From Plotosus lineatus (lineage: Eukaryota; Chordata; Actinopteri; Siluriformes; Plotosidae): a DNA stretch of 64,000 nucleotides. The stretch covers positions 29,199,249-29,263,248 of the forward strand of contig CM045735.1 of the NCBI GenBank assembly GCA_024760905.1, written 5' to 3'. Below, one piece after another: positions 47,210 through 57,794 of the stretch; the first letter of the stretch is position 1; each line of letters begins with the position of its first letter. The position numbers were made by a program, and so were the translations under genes. The notes below the pieces were generated by a model, which was given only the letters and a program-made list of their open reading frames with translations, ran no database searches and had not been told where the DNA came from.

Positions 47210-49936
47210 TTAAACCCCTCCCTGAATCGCCACCTTATCGTGGTGGAGGGGTTTGTGTGACCTAATGATCCTAGGAGCTATGTTGTCGGGGGGCATAATG
47301 CCCCTGGTAGGGTCACCCAAGGCAAAGGTCCAGATAAAGTGCGATTCAGAAGAGCCCTATGCCATCTCAGAGGAAACAATTGAAGCAGTCTCCCTTGCCC
47401 GGACGCGGGTCACCAGGGTTCCCTCTTGGAGCCAGGCCCGGGGGAGGGGCTCGAAGGCGAGCGCCTGGTGGTCGGGCTTATGCCCATGGAGCCTGGCCGG
47501 GCCTAGCCCGAAAAGGAGACATGGGTCCGCCCTCCCATGGACCCACCACCCGTGGGAGGAGTTTTAGGGGTCAGGTGCAATGTGAGTTGGATGGCAGCCA
47601 AAGGCATGGGTTCTGTCGGACCGATCCTCAGCTACTTACTCTGACCCTCAGGACATGGAATGTCACCTCTCTGGCGGGAAGGGAGCCTGATTTGATGCGT
47701 GAGGTGGAGAGATACCTACTAGATATAGTCGGGCTCACCTCAACGCATAGCTTGGGCTCTGGAACCATCCATCTTGAGAGAGGCTGGACCTTCTTCTATT
47801 CTGGAGTTGCTCATGGGGAGAGGCGGTGAGCCGATGTGGGTATTCTTGTTGCCCCCCTCGTCTTGGTGCCCAAATGTTGGGGTTCTCCCCAGTTGGCGAA
47901 AGGGTAGCTTCCCTCTGTCTTCGGGTGGGGGGACGGGTCCTGACTGTTATTTGTGCTTATGCACCAAATGACAGTTCAGACTACCCACCCTTTTTGGAGT
48001 CTTTGGGGGGGGGGGGGTTGGAGAACGTTCCCTCGGGAGACTCACTCGTTGTCTTGGGAGACTTCAATGCCCATGTTGGCAACAATAGTGTGACCTGGAA
48101 GGGTGAGATCGGTAGGTACAGCCTCTCCAGTCTGAATCCGAATGGTGTTTCGTTGTTGGACTTCTGTGCTCGTCACAGTTTGTCTATCACGAACACCATG
48201 TTCGAACATAAGTGTGCCCATAAGTGCACTTGGCACCAGGACACCCTAGGTCGCAATTCGATGATTGACTTTGTAGTCGTGTCATCGGACTTGCGACCAT
48301 ATGTTCTGGACACTCGGGTGAAGAGAGGAGCTGAGCTGTCTACCGATCACTACCTGGTGGTGAGTTGGCTTCGATGGTGGGGGAGGTTGCCTTCCTGACC
48401 TGGCAGGCCCAAGCGTGTAATCAGGGTCTGCTGGGAACGTTTGGCGGAGTCCCCTGTCCGAGAGGCCTTTAACTCCCACCTCCAGCAGAGCTACAACCAC
48501 ATCCTGGAGGAGGCGGGGGACATGGAATCCGAATGGGCCATGTTTCGTGCCTCCATTGCTGAGGCGGCAGCCCATAGCTGTGGCCGTAAGGTCGTCGGTA
48601 CTTGTTGTGGCAGTAATCCCCGAATCTGGTGGTGGACACCTGCGGTGAAGGGGGCCGTCCAGCTGAAGAAGGAGGCCTATCAGGTTTTATTAGCCTGTGG
48701 GACTCCCGAGGCAGCAAACGTGTACCGGCAGGCCAAACGTGCTGCAGCCGAGGCTGTCGCAGATGCAAAATCTCAGGCGTGGGAGGAGTTCGGTGAGGGC
48801 CTAGAGAGTGATTATTGGTTGGCCTCAAAAAGGTTCTGGACCACCATCTGGCACCTTAGGAGGGGGAAGCAGTTCTTCACAAACACTGTTTACAGTGGAG
48901 GTGGGGAGCTGCTTACCTTTACTGGTGATGTCGTCGAGAGGTGGAGGGAATACTTTGAGGACCTCCTAAATCCCGTTTCCGGTGGGAGTTGGAGTCCGCC
49001 AAGGCTGTCCTTTGTCACCGATTCTGTTCATAATTTTTATGGACAGAATTTCTAGGCGCAGTCGAGGCGATGAGGGGTTCTGGTTTGGTGGCCATCAGAT
49101 CTCGTCTCTGCTTTTTGCGGATGATGTTGTCCTTTTGGCTTCATCAAGTCGGGACCTCCAGCTCTCATTGGAGTGATTTGCAGCCGAGTGCGAAGCAGCC
49201 GGGATGAAGATCAATACCTCCAAGTCTGAGGCCATGGTACTCAGTCGGACAATGGTGGAATGCACCCTGCGGGTCGGGAATGAGGTCCTGCCCCAAGTGG
49301 AGGAGTTTAAGTATCTTGGGGTCTTGTTTACGAGTGAGGGAAGGATGGAGCAAAAGATCGACAGACGGATCGCTGCAGCCTCTGCTGTTAAGCGGTGCCT
49401 GTACCGGTCCGTTGTGGTGAAAAAGGAGCTGAGCCGCAAGGCGAAGCTCTCAATTTACCAGTCGATCTACATTGCAATCCTCACCTATGGTCACGAGCTT
49501 TGGTTAATGACCGAAAGAACAAGATAACAGATACAAGCGGCTGAAATGAGTTTCCTTTGCCGGGTGGCGGGGTTCTCCCTTAGAGCTAAGGTGAGACGCT
49601 CCGCCATCCAGGGAGAGCTCAGAGTAGATCTGCTGCTCCTCCGCATTTAGAGGGGCCAGTTGAGGTGGCTCGGGCATCTGGTCAGAATGCCCCCCGGACA
49701 CCTCCCAGGTGTGGTGTTTCGGGCATGTCCAACCGGGAAGAGACCCCGGGGTCGACCTAGAACACGCTGGAGGGACTATGTCTCTTGGCTTGTCTGAGAC
49801 CGCCTCAGTGTCCCCCCGGGAGAGTTGGAGGAAGTGGCTCAGGAGAGGGACGTCTGGACCTCTTTGCTTAGGTTTCTGCCCCCACGACCCGACCCTGGAC
49901 TAAGTGGAAGATGATGATGATGATGATGATGATGAT
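47210..49936 (+). mobile_element. Second LINE family (APE-type), internally deleted
   Basis: Flanked by GACAATAGTGAAGT (47196-47209) and GACGATAGTGAAGT (49937-49950), a 14 bp duplication with one change. GC-rich 5' region starts ATCGCCACCTTATCGTGGTG. Endonuclease pieces: [50 protein letters not shown] and a [12 protein letters not shown] end. The reverse transcriptase keeps only its second half (GVRQGCPLSPILFIIFMDRI, FADD at about 49119). At about 48978 an internal deletion joins YFEDLLNPVS to the RQGCPLSP region, removing the first RT motifs. The C-terminal part (49204-49527 and beyond) has stops. It ends in a (GAT)n tail. The family is common in fishes; its clade (L2/CR1-like or RTE-like) is not resolved here. 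Confidence 0.9.
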
Positions 49937-49939
49937 GAC
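49910..49939. repeat. (GAT)n tail of the second LINE
   Basis: About ten GAT units at the 3' end of the LINE. Confidence 0.85.
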
Positions 49940-50603
49940 GATAGTGAAGTCCCCTCGCTCGAATAAAGTGAACCAAGTTAACAGGTTGGAACCGGTTCAG
50001 GCCAATCGGAAGTGGACAAAACCAGTTGGAACCAGTCCGAACCGGTCAGAACCGGTCAGGAAAATGAATAAACTGACGATGGTGAAGTTCCCTCGCTCGA
50101 ATAACGTTAACAAGTTTCACAACCGGCTTCACTACGTGGTCACGCTGCAACATGGAGTCACAGAGTGCTTCCTGGTGAATTGTGCATTTGTCCTCGTGCT
50201 TGATTCTTGGATAGAAATTTCATGGGTGAAGGTGTTTTGGTGAGCCTGCAAGCTCGCGACCAACCTATCAGCGGTAGCCGGGCGTTCTTGCAGTGACATG
50301 TTGTAATTAGCATGCTTGGTGGAAAAGTGGCGGCTGATGTATTTGTTTAAAACCGAAATGGTTTCTTGGCAAATAAGAAATACAGCCTTTGACCAGACTT
50401 TACTAAAAAGTATTTAGGTGTGCATTCCTTATGAACCACCCGGCACTCACCTTCGACTTTTCTTTTCTTTGACATTGCTGCTGATGGCTCTATGCAGAAG
50501 AAGAAGAAGAATCGGAAGTGGCTCGAGCGCTGCAAAAGTTGGCTCACCCCTGAGCTACGCAGTGCTTCTGCTCAGCTGACATGCCTCTGTAATGGCTAAA
50601 ATC

Positions 50604-53600
50604 TTCTTCTTCTTCTTTTACTTTCGGCTGCTCCCTTCAGGGGTCACCACAGCAAATCATCCGCCTCCACCTCACCCTGTCCTCCGCATCTTCTTTTCTG
50701 ACTCCAACGACCTTCATGTCTTCCTTCACCACATCCATAAATCTCTTCTTTGGTCTTTCTCGAGGCTTTCTGCCTGGTAGTTCCAACCTCAGCATCCTAC
50801 TGCCAATATACTCACTATCCCTCCTCTGTACATGTCCAAACCATCTCAATCTAGCCTCTCTGGCTTTGTCTCCAAAACATCTTACGTGGGCTGTCCCTCT
50901 GATATACTCATTTCTGATCCTATCCATCCTCGTTACTCCCAGAGAGAACCTCAACATTTTCATCTCCGCTACCTCCAGCTCTGCCTCCTGCCTTTTCTTC
51001 AGCGCCACTGTTTCTAATCCATACAACATCGCTGGCCTCACCACCATCTTGTACACTTTTCCCTTCATTCTTGCTGACACTCTCCTATCGCACATCACAC
51101 CGGACACTTTTCTCCAACCATTCCAGCCTGCCTGCACACGTTTCTTCACCTCTTTTCCACACTCTCCATTGCTCTGGATTGTTGAGCCTAAGTACTTAAA
51201 ATCGTCCACCTTCGTTATCTCTGCTCCCTGTAACATCACCGTTCCTCCTGGATCCTTCTCATTCACACACATGTATTCTGATTTTCTGAGGCTAACCTTC
51301 ATTCCTCTCCTTTCCAGGGCATACCTCCACCTCTCTAGATTTTCCTGCACTTGTTCTCTGCTCTCACTACAGATCACAATGTCATCTGCAAACATCATAG
51401 TCCATGGAGATTCTTGTCTCACCTCGTCTGTCAGCCTGTCCATCACCATAGCAAACAAGAAGGGGCTCAGAGCTGACCCTTGATGCAGTCCCACCTCCAC
51501 CTTGAATTCGTCGGTCACACCGACAGCACACCTCACCACTGTCTTACATCTCTCATACATGTCCTGCACCACTCTAACATACTTCTCTGCCACTCCAGAC
51601 TTCCTCATGCAATACCACAGTTCTTCTCTTGGCACCCTGTCATATGCTTTTTCCAGATCCACAAAGGCACAATGTAGCTCCCTCTGACCTTCTCTGTACT
51701 TCTCTATTAACATCCTCAAAGCAAACATTGCATCTGTGGTGCTCTTTCTTGGCATGAAACCAAACTGTTGTTCACAAATGCTGACCTCTGCCCTTAGTCT
51801 AGCTTCCACTATTCTTTCCCATAACTTCATCGTATGGCTCATCAACTTTATCCCTCTGTAGTTGCTGCAACTCTGCACGTCTCCCTTGTTCTTAAAAATG
51901 GGCACCAGCATACTTCTCCTCCACTCCTCCGGCATCTGCTCACTCTCTCGTACCTTGTTGAATGTTCTTGTCAGAAAATCTATTGCTACCTCTCCGAGAC
52001 ACTTCCATACCTCCACAGGTACATCCACAGGTACATCATCTGCCTTTCCATTCTTCATCCTCTTCAATGCCCTTCTCACTTCACCCTTACTGATCTTTGC
52101 TACAGCCTGCTCCTCAATGGTCACCTCTTCTACTCTTTTTTCTCTCTCATTTTCCTCATTCATCAGCTCTTCAAAGTACTCTTTCCATCTTCCCAGCACA
52201 CTTCTGTCATCAGTCAATACATTTCCCTCTCTGTCCTTTATCAATCTAACTTGCTGCACGTCCTTCCCATCTCTATTTCTCTGCTGTGCCAACCTGTATA
52301 GATCATTTTCTCCCTCTTTACTATCCAACCTATCATACAAGTCATCATACGCCCTCTGTTTGGCCTTAGCCACTGCTACTTTCGCCTTACGCTGTGTCTC
52401 CCTGTACTCCTGTTTACTCTCTTCGGTTTTCTCAATGTCCCACTTCTTCTTAGCTAACCTCTTCCTTTGTACACACTCCTGCACTTCCTCATTCCACCAC
52501 CAAGTCTCCTTATCTACTTTCCTTCCAGAGGACACACCAAGTACTCTCCTACCTGTGTCCCTGATCACATTTGCTGTGGTTGTCCAGTCATTTGGAAGCA
52601 CTTCCTGGCCACCCAAAGCCTGTTTCAACTCCTCCTTGAAGACAACACGACACTCTTCCCTTTTCAGCTTCCACCACTTTGTCTTCTGCTCTGCCTTTGC
52701 CTTTTTCACCTTTCTCACCATCAGAGTCATCCTGCACACCACCATCCTATGCTGTTTGGCAACACTCTCACCCACGATGACTTTGCAGTCACTGACTTCC
52801 TTTAAATTACATCGCCTGCACAAGATGTAGTCTACCTGTGTGCTCCTACCTCCACTTTTATAAGTCACCCTATGCTCCTGTTTCTTCTGGAAGAAAGTAT
52901 TCACCACAGCCATTTCCATCCTTTTTGCAAAATCTATCAACATCTGTCCTTCATCGTTCCTGTCCTGGATACCAAACCTGCCCATCACTTCCTCGTCCCC
53001 TCTGTTGCCTGTACCAACATGTCCATTGAAGTCTGCACCAATGACCACTCTTTCACCTCTGGGGGTACTCTGCATCACTTCATCTAAGTCACTCCAGAAT
53101 CTCTCCTTCTCTTCTAGCTCAAATCCTGCCTGTGGGGCATAAGCACTAACAACATTGAGCATTACACCTTCAATTTCTAACTTGAGACTCATCACTCTGT
53201 CTGACACTCTTTTCACTTTTAGAACATTCCTGACAAACTCCTCCTTCAAGATGACTCCTACTCCATTTCTCTTCCCATCCACACCGTGATAAAATAGCTT
53301 AAACCCTGCTCCTAAGCTTTTAGCTTTGCTACCTTTCCACCTGGTCTCCTGAACACACAGTATGTCCACTTTCCTCCTCTGCATCATGTCAGCCAGCTCT
53401 CTACCTTTTCTTTGCATAGTTCCAACATTCAAAGTCCCCACTCTCAGTCCTAGACTCATGCCTTTCCTCTTCTCTCTCTGCCTACGGACACGCCTCCCAC
53501 CTCTCCTTCTTCGACGTCTTCGACCAACAGTAGTCCAATTTCCATCAGCACCCTGTTGATTGACAGCACTGATGGCGGTCGTTGTTAACCCGGGCCTCGA

Positions 53601-53741
53601 CCGATCCGGTATGGGGGTAATACTTCTGATTTGCATCATAAATGTTTTGGATTGGTTTTACGTCGGATGCCCTTCCTGACACAACCCTCTGCATTTCTCT
53701 GGCCTTGGGACCGTCATGAGGGAGAGAGACACTGGTTAGTG
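50604..53741 (-). mobile_element. RTE-like LINE, full length with intact ORF
   Basis: From a 5' UTR with GAGAAATGCAGAGGGTTGTG and GTCAGGAAGGGCATCCGACG (near 53690-53655) to a 3' UTR of about 35 bases and an AAG-type tail at 50604-50616. Unlike the other long copies its 5' end stops at CACTAACC without the C-run segment, so it is slightly 5'-truncated. No clear target duplication was found. It lies next to the N-terminus of the hAT pseudogene. Confidence 0.95.
50637..53639 (-). CDS. RTE-type LINE ORF: APE endonuclease and reverse transcriptase, 1000 aa
   Basis: The protein would nick host DNA and copy the element's RNA at the nick. Residues 1-60 are basic, with an arginine run (40-60). The endonuclease spans about 65-305: N71 in GTLNVGT, E98 in CVQETRW, D203 and N205 in GADFNGHVG, D270 in TQVDYILC, H297 in KQHRMVV. 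A linker follows to about 510, then reverse transcriptase: [12 protein letters not shown] (D661), GLHQGSALSP (720), FADD (750-753). The C-terminal part ends in the motif MICCGDP. About 1000 residues in one ORF fits the RTE clade. The start at residue 1 is the first ATG; Met61 (MSLGLRVGTLNV) is an alternative. Odd: where other copies read [15 protein letters not shown], this one reads GKADDVPVDVPVEVWK. The frame is open but a conserved motif is altered. Confidence 0.93.
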   Translation of the reverse strand: MMQIRSITPIPDRSRPGLTTTAISAVNQQGADGNWTTVGRRRRRRRGGRRVRRQREKRKGMSLGLRVGTLNVGTMQRKGRELADMMQRRKVDILCVQETRWKGSKAKSLGAGFKLFYHGVDGKRNGVGVILKEEFVRNVLKVKRVSDRVMSLKLEIEGVMLNVVSAYAPQAGFELEEKERFWSDLDEVMQSTPRGERVVIGADFNGHVGTGNRGDEEVMGRFGIQDRNDEGQMLIDFAKRMEMAVVNTFFQKKQEHRVTYKSGGRSTQVDYILCRRCNLKEVSDCKVIVGESVAKQHRMVVCRMTLMVRKVKKAKAEQKTKWWKLKREECRVVFKEELKQALGGQEVLPNDWTTTANVIRDTGRRVLGVSSGRKVDKETWWWNEEVQECVQRKRLAKKKWDIEKTEESKQEYRETQRKAKVAVAKAKQRAYDDLYDRLDSKEGENDLYRLAQQRNRDGKDVQQVRLIKDREGNVLTDDRSVLGRWKEYFEELMNEENEREKRVEEVTIEEQAVAKISKGEVRRALKRMKNGKADDVPVDVPVEVWKCLGEVAIDFLTRTFNKVRESEQMPEEWRRSMLVPIFKNKGDVQSCSNYRGIKLMSHTMKLWERIVEARLRAEVSICEQQFGFMPRKSTTDAMFALRMLIEKYREGQRELHCAFVDLEKAYDRVPREELWYCMRKSGVAEKYVRVVQDMYERCKTVVRCAVGVTDEFKVEVGLHQGSALSPFLFAMVMDRLTDEVRQESPWTMMFADDIVICSESREQVQENLERWRYALERRGMKVSLRKSEYMCVNEKDPGGTVMLQGAEITKVDDFKYLGSTIQSNGECGKEVKKRVQAGWNGWRKVSGVMCDRRVSARMKGKVYKMVVRPAMLYGLETVALKKRQEAELEVAEMKMLRFSLGVTRMDRIRNEYIRGTAHVRCFGDKAREARLRWFGHVQRRDSEYIGSRMLRLELPGRKPRERPKKRFMDVVKEDMKVVGVRKEDAEDRVRWRRMICCGDP

Positions 53742-54110
53742 TCCAAAAACAATTATGTGTTTCAGAGAGAATTAAATCGTCCCCTTGGTGTTTGAATTCG
53801 AGGACTTTTAAGTGACATTCACATTGATTTTAGTGAATATCTATCAATTATAAGAGATAAACAGAAGTAAATGTTTTGCTTCATGGTAAATGCATAGTTT
53901 TTTGGACTTGCGTAGAGAAGCATTGCACTACAGCATGCTGAAAAGATGATAACAAGCTCTGAAAACAGATAAAATCACCTGAACAGAAAACCAATTTACT
54001 CAACAGTAAACAGTTACTGTCATGGAAGCTAAAGGTTGGTTCAATTGTATTTACTTGTCAACTTTCAATCATTGTAGCACTACAACTGGCCACTATTAAT
54101 GTTCAATTTG
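53742..54110. other. Non-coding stretch, nothing recognised
   Basis: AT-rich spacer between LINE and SINE. Confidence 0.4.
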
Positions 54111-54125
54111 AAACCTGCATTACAA

Positions 54126-54405
54126 GTCTGTGAAGGGAACAGTGGTAAAAGGTGCTGGATCACTAACACCCCCCCCCCCCCCCCCCATGCAGATAACTGG
54201 GTTATCAAAGGCTAGCCATGTCTCTCACTGTCTATGGTGTGAGGCATGCAAAAGAATCATTGCTGATTTTCAACAAGAGTAGGCTGCATTGCCATCAGTG
54301 TGTCTCTTGCCCTGCGATGGCCTGGTGAGCTCTGCCCTTGCCCAGAGTCTACTGGAATGGGTGCCAGTCTCCCCCGCGGATACAGAAAATGAATGAATGA
54401 ATGAA
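54126..54405 (+). mobile_element. Chimeric SINE (family A head and body, family B tail)
   Basis: Head AACAGTGGTAAAAGGTGCTG, a C run of about 19 (54168-54186) in the linker, body GCCATGTCTCTCACTGTCTA and GAATCATTGCTGA, then family B tail CCTGCGATGGCCTGGTGAGC, CTTGCCCAGAGTCTACTG and GAAAATGAATGAATGAATGA. Confidence 0.85.
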
Positions 54406-54620
54406 CTCATCCATCAGTGTCATGAGGGAAACTGGCGCCAATCCCAGCTGACTTACAGCTAGAGGTGAGGGGCAACTTGTACAGGTTGCCAATCTGTCAG
54501 TAATAACAATCTGGCCAATACAGAGAGGAACATCCATCCATATTCACATCCATACCTATTAGCAATTTAGAGTCGCCAGTTGACCTAATGTGTATGTCTT
54601 TGGACTGAGGGAAGAAACTT
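54406..54620 (-). mobile_element. V-SINE-like fragment, minus strand
   Basis: GCGCCAATCCCAGCTGACTT, ATTCACATCCATACCTATTA, CAATTTAGAGTCGCCAGTTG and GTCTTTGGACTGAGGGAAGA are the reverse complement of a common fish V-SINE middle and 3' part. Confidence 0.65.
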
Positions 54621-55113
54621 GACTTTGGTACATTTAGTAGTAATTGCCCATATGTTTCACTACAATAATACACCTACTGGATGCAACTTAATCTTACTCT
54701 TAAAATAATGGACTCTGCCCGTACATTATAGAATAAGAATAAAGTTTGTGCAATATCGACTACGAATCACACAGAACATTAAAATTTCCTAAGATTCCAG
54801 AAACATTGCAGGTCCATCCAGAAGTTATTTCCCAAAATCCCAAATGAACCTTCATCATATTTATTTTAAGCACCTGTCAGTGACAAAGCGATGAAAATAT
54901 GTATAAACACAAGAAAGAGATGAAAGGTGAGAAGAAGAAAGGACAGACTGATGGGAAACAAATGGACACTTAGAGACTGTTCCAAAACCACTGCAGACAT
55001 GACTCAAGGCAGCTTATCCTGGCTCCGCCCACACAGTATGGGTCTGCCTGTTAAACTTATAACTCCACCCACTACAGTTGCTCTTATGTGATAGACAACC
55101 CCTTACTTCACTC

Positions 55114-55145
<32 letters not shown>

Positions 55146-55338
55146 TATTAAATACACATGAGCACATAACCTACTCTTTTCTCTCTAAGAGACACTTCAA
55201 GAGAACAACTGGCAGCACAGGAAATCACTACACTACAATTACTGGATATTTAAATCATATACAATATACATACAGACTAATCAAGAGACACTGCTAGACA
55301 TTTCACAGAACAGACAACACACAGTTTGTGTGTGAAAG
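54621..55338. promoter_or_regulatory. thbs4: Upstream region of the thrombospondin gene
   Basis: No repeat signature apart from a CA run at 55119-55145. By position it should hold the promoter and 5' UTR of the gene starting at 55339. No TATA box or start site could be fixed. Confidence 0.35.
55119..55145. repeat. (CA)n microsatellite
   Basis: About 13 CA units upstream of the thrombospondin start. Confidence 0.9.
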
Positions 55339-57743
55339 ATGACAGAGAAGATGCAGCTTTTCATAACCATATCTTTAATTCTCAGTTTAAATTCAGCTGT
55401 CTATGCTGAGTCAACTGGTGAGTACACATTAAAACATTCCTATGATTACTTTTCTAATACATTATGATTTTAAATTTCCATTTATTTGTGTTCATTCTGT
55501 CATTCAGAGACATTCAGAGTCTGTCTTTCTCATAAAATCTGTCTGTCTTCTGAACTTGTTTAACTTTGATAGTTTCTGAAACACATAATCACCACTGCAT
55601 ATCATTAAAAGTATTTTAGCTCTAGGTCCTGCCTGTCTGTTCATTGGGGGTGGGTGGGGGTTTGAGAGGGACAGACAGACAAATTGTGTACATGACCTAA
55701 TGTGTGTGCAGGTTGAACTCGTAATGATTTTAGCAGAGTCAGGGAGATCAAATGATCATGTTAGATCCAAATAACACTATTGCTGAAATCGATACATCAT
55801 ATCTAACCCAAGACACCAATTTTCAGCTTTAAATATTCTGTTTAGTCTCCCATAAATCACACAGTATCCTGATCATAAAATGAATCCCATGTGTTTCCTT
55901 ATTATAAAAAGTATGATGATGTTATTGTTGGGTTTACGTTTTATCTGGTTAACATTAAATCAGAACTACATTTATATCATCCCTTGGGCTTTCTGAGCAT
56001 ATGGATTTGATTGGAGATGTACTGCACACACACATCAGCAAAGCACATATGTTCGTGATCCTTAACACTCTGCATGCAAATAATCTTGAGTGGTCTGACA
56101 TCAAGCAGTAGACATTCATGATGACTGGCCACAGCAGCTGGTGCCGATCTTCCAACTGACTGAACAAAGTTGACCACAAGGCCTCATTTATCTTTAATTT
56201 ACAGATGTACAGTCATGTACCCAAAGGTAATTGCTTCCTTAGCCCAAACATTTTGGGTTTTTTTTGCTCCTGCACAAGGGCGTCCTGGTTTTTTTGGAGA
56301 TCGGAGTAGTGGTCAGCTAGCCCACAAATGACCGCCAACTGGAACTTTTTCAGATGTGGAGTGGTAGAAAAAAATTTGGGTGGTTGAAAAAAAATACTCA
56401 GAATGTTTTGCGAACTGAGGCAGTGTAACATGGCAACTGGTGTGTTGGAAGAAGCCAATAAAATACTTTTTAAAATCCATTGGGATGTGTTAGTTTATGA
56501 TACTTCATAGGTTTTATTTTTTGGTTGTTTTTTAAACCCATAACTAGCTCATTCCATTCATGTTACCAGAACTTTGTATAAATAATGCTGTGTGAAATAT
56601 ATTGCAGATGTTTGTTTGCTTTTCCAAGATTGTAAAAGACCCAGCTCCAATTTTTATGTATTTCTTCACTCACCTCACTCACCCTCTATCATTACAGCGC
56701 AAAAATTCTAAAACATCTATTAACAGAAGGTTAGATTTTCAGGCCCCCATGTTTCTGTGTGGAGTTTGCATGGTTTTCCTCAGAGAGTCCAAAAAACATG
56801 CACACTAGGCTAATTGGCTGTTCAAAATCGCCCATAAATGTAAGTGAATGGTTGTGTTGTTGTCCCTGCGATAGCCTGGTGAGCTGCACAAGGTGTACCC
56901 TGCCCTTGCTCAGAGTCTGCTGAGATGGGCGCCAGTCTCCCTGCAACCCTAATGAGGGCATGCTTCCTACATATTGTTCATTCATTCATTTTCTGAACTG
57001 CTCAATCTTAATTAGGGTTGTGGGGAAATTGGTGCCCATCTCAGCCAACTCTGGGCGAGGGCAGACTATCCTGCTGGCTATTGTGAAAAGATTAGTCTGT
57101 CATGTTCAGTCCTGAAGATATAAAGGCTTTTATATAAAAAGTGAAGCACTATTTCTTTTTTTATATCGAAGCATGAGGATTACAGTCCATACAGCTGTGG
57201 AGTTGATAGCTGATAATTTGAATGTTCCTCTGTCAATAGTAAACCGTGTGATTGTGTAGTTCAGCAGTGATGGTAAGACCACTACGGATCTATGACCAGT
57301 GCGACCTGGACCATCAGAAAGATTTCTTCTCTCTGGGAAGAGAGCAGTAGAAAAAAAATCCCTTTTAGAAGACTTCTAAACTAGCACAAGAATTGTAACG
57401 TGCAATTTTCATCAAATGGGTTATTATGGCCAAGCAACGAGACACAAGCCTCTTCTTCAACCAGCAAATATTCATTCTGAAATTCAAATTACTTATGTCC
57501 GGTCTCTGTATATGTTATTATGTATATGTACGTGTCATTCATTACTGATGATGACTGGGACAGTCGTGGTCTAATGGTTGAGGAAGTGGGTTTGGGACCA
57601 AAAGGTTACTGGTTCAATTCCAAACCAGTAGGGAAAATGTGTGGTGGTGAGGGGAGTGAGCAGCACCTTCCCTTCCTCCACTTTCATAAAGCCCTTGAAA
57701 AAGGCACCTAACCCCAACGTGCTCTCTGGGTGTCAGTCCACTG

Positions 57744-57794
<51 letters not shown>

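Larger units (their letters stand above)
46350..50475 (-). pseudogene. hAT-type transposase-derived pseudogene, split by a LINE
   Basis: Minus strand. N-terminus at 50475: MSKKRKVEGECRVVHKECTP, typical of the BED-finger hAT group that includes GTF2IRD2-like proteins of fishes. At about 50180-50070 VKPVVKLVNVIRARELHHRQ appears. Below the LINE (47200-47090) HEETDTDHRDLLYNSNVRWF continues the same protein. At 46854-46500 the C-terminal part follows (SGPFSQEPETVPQELQLELI, LREKFNS-like, MAQRMLVLFGSTCVCTEF), including the LFGSTYVCE-like dimerisation region. Stops, frameshifts and the 2.7 kb LINE at 47210-49936 disable it. A local duplication of about 110 bp also lies at 49950-50100. Confidence 0.85.

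Noticed and set aside
47359..48398. Host gene with endonuclease/exonuclease domain
   Set aside because: The pieces are the APE endonuclease of the second LINE, flanked by its target duplication.
50716..52830. Long plus-strand frames (255, 322 and 155 codons) opposite the intact LINE ORF
   Set aside because: They are antisense shadows of the LINE protein; the same shadow frames recur opposite every copy and have no domain of their own.
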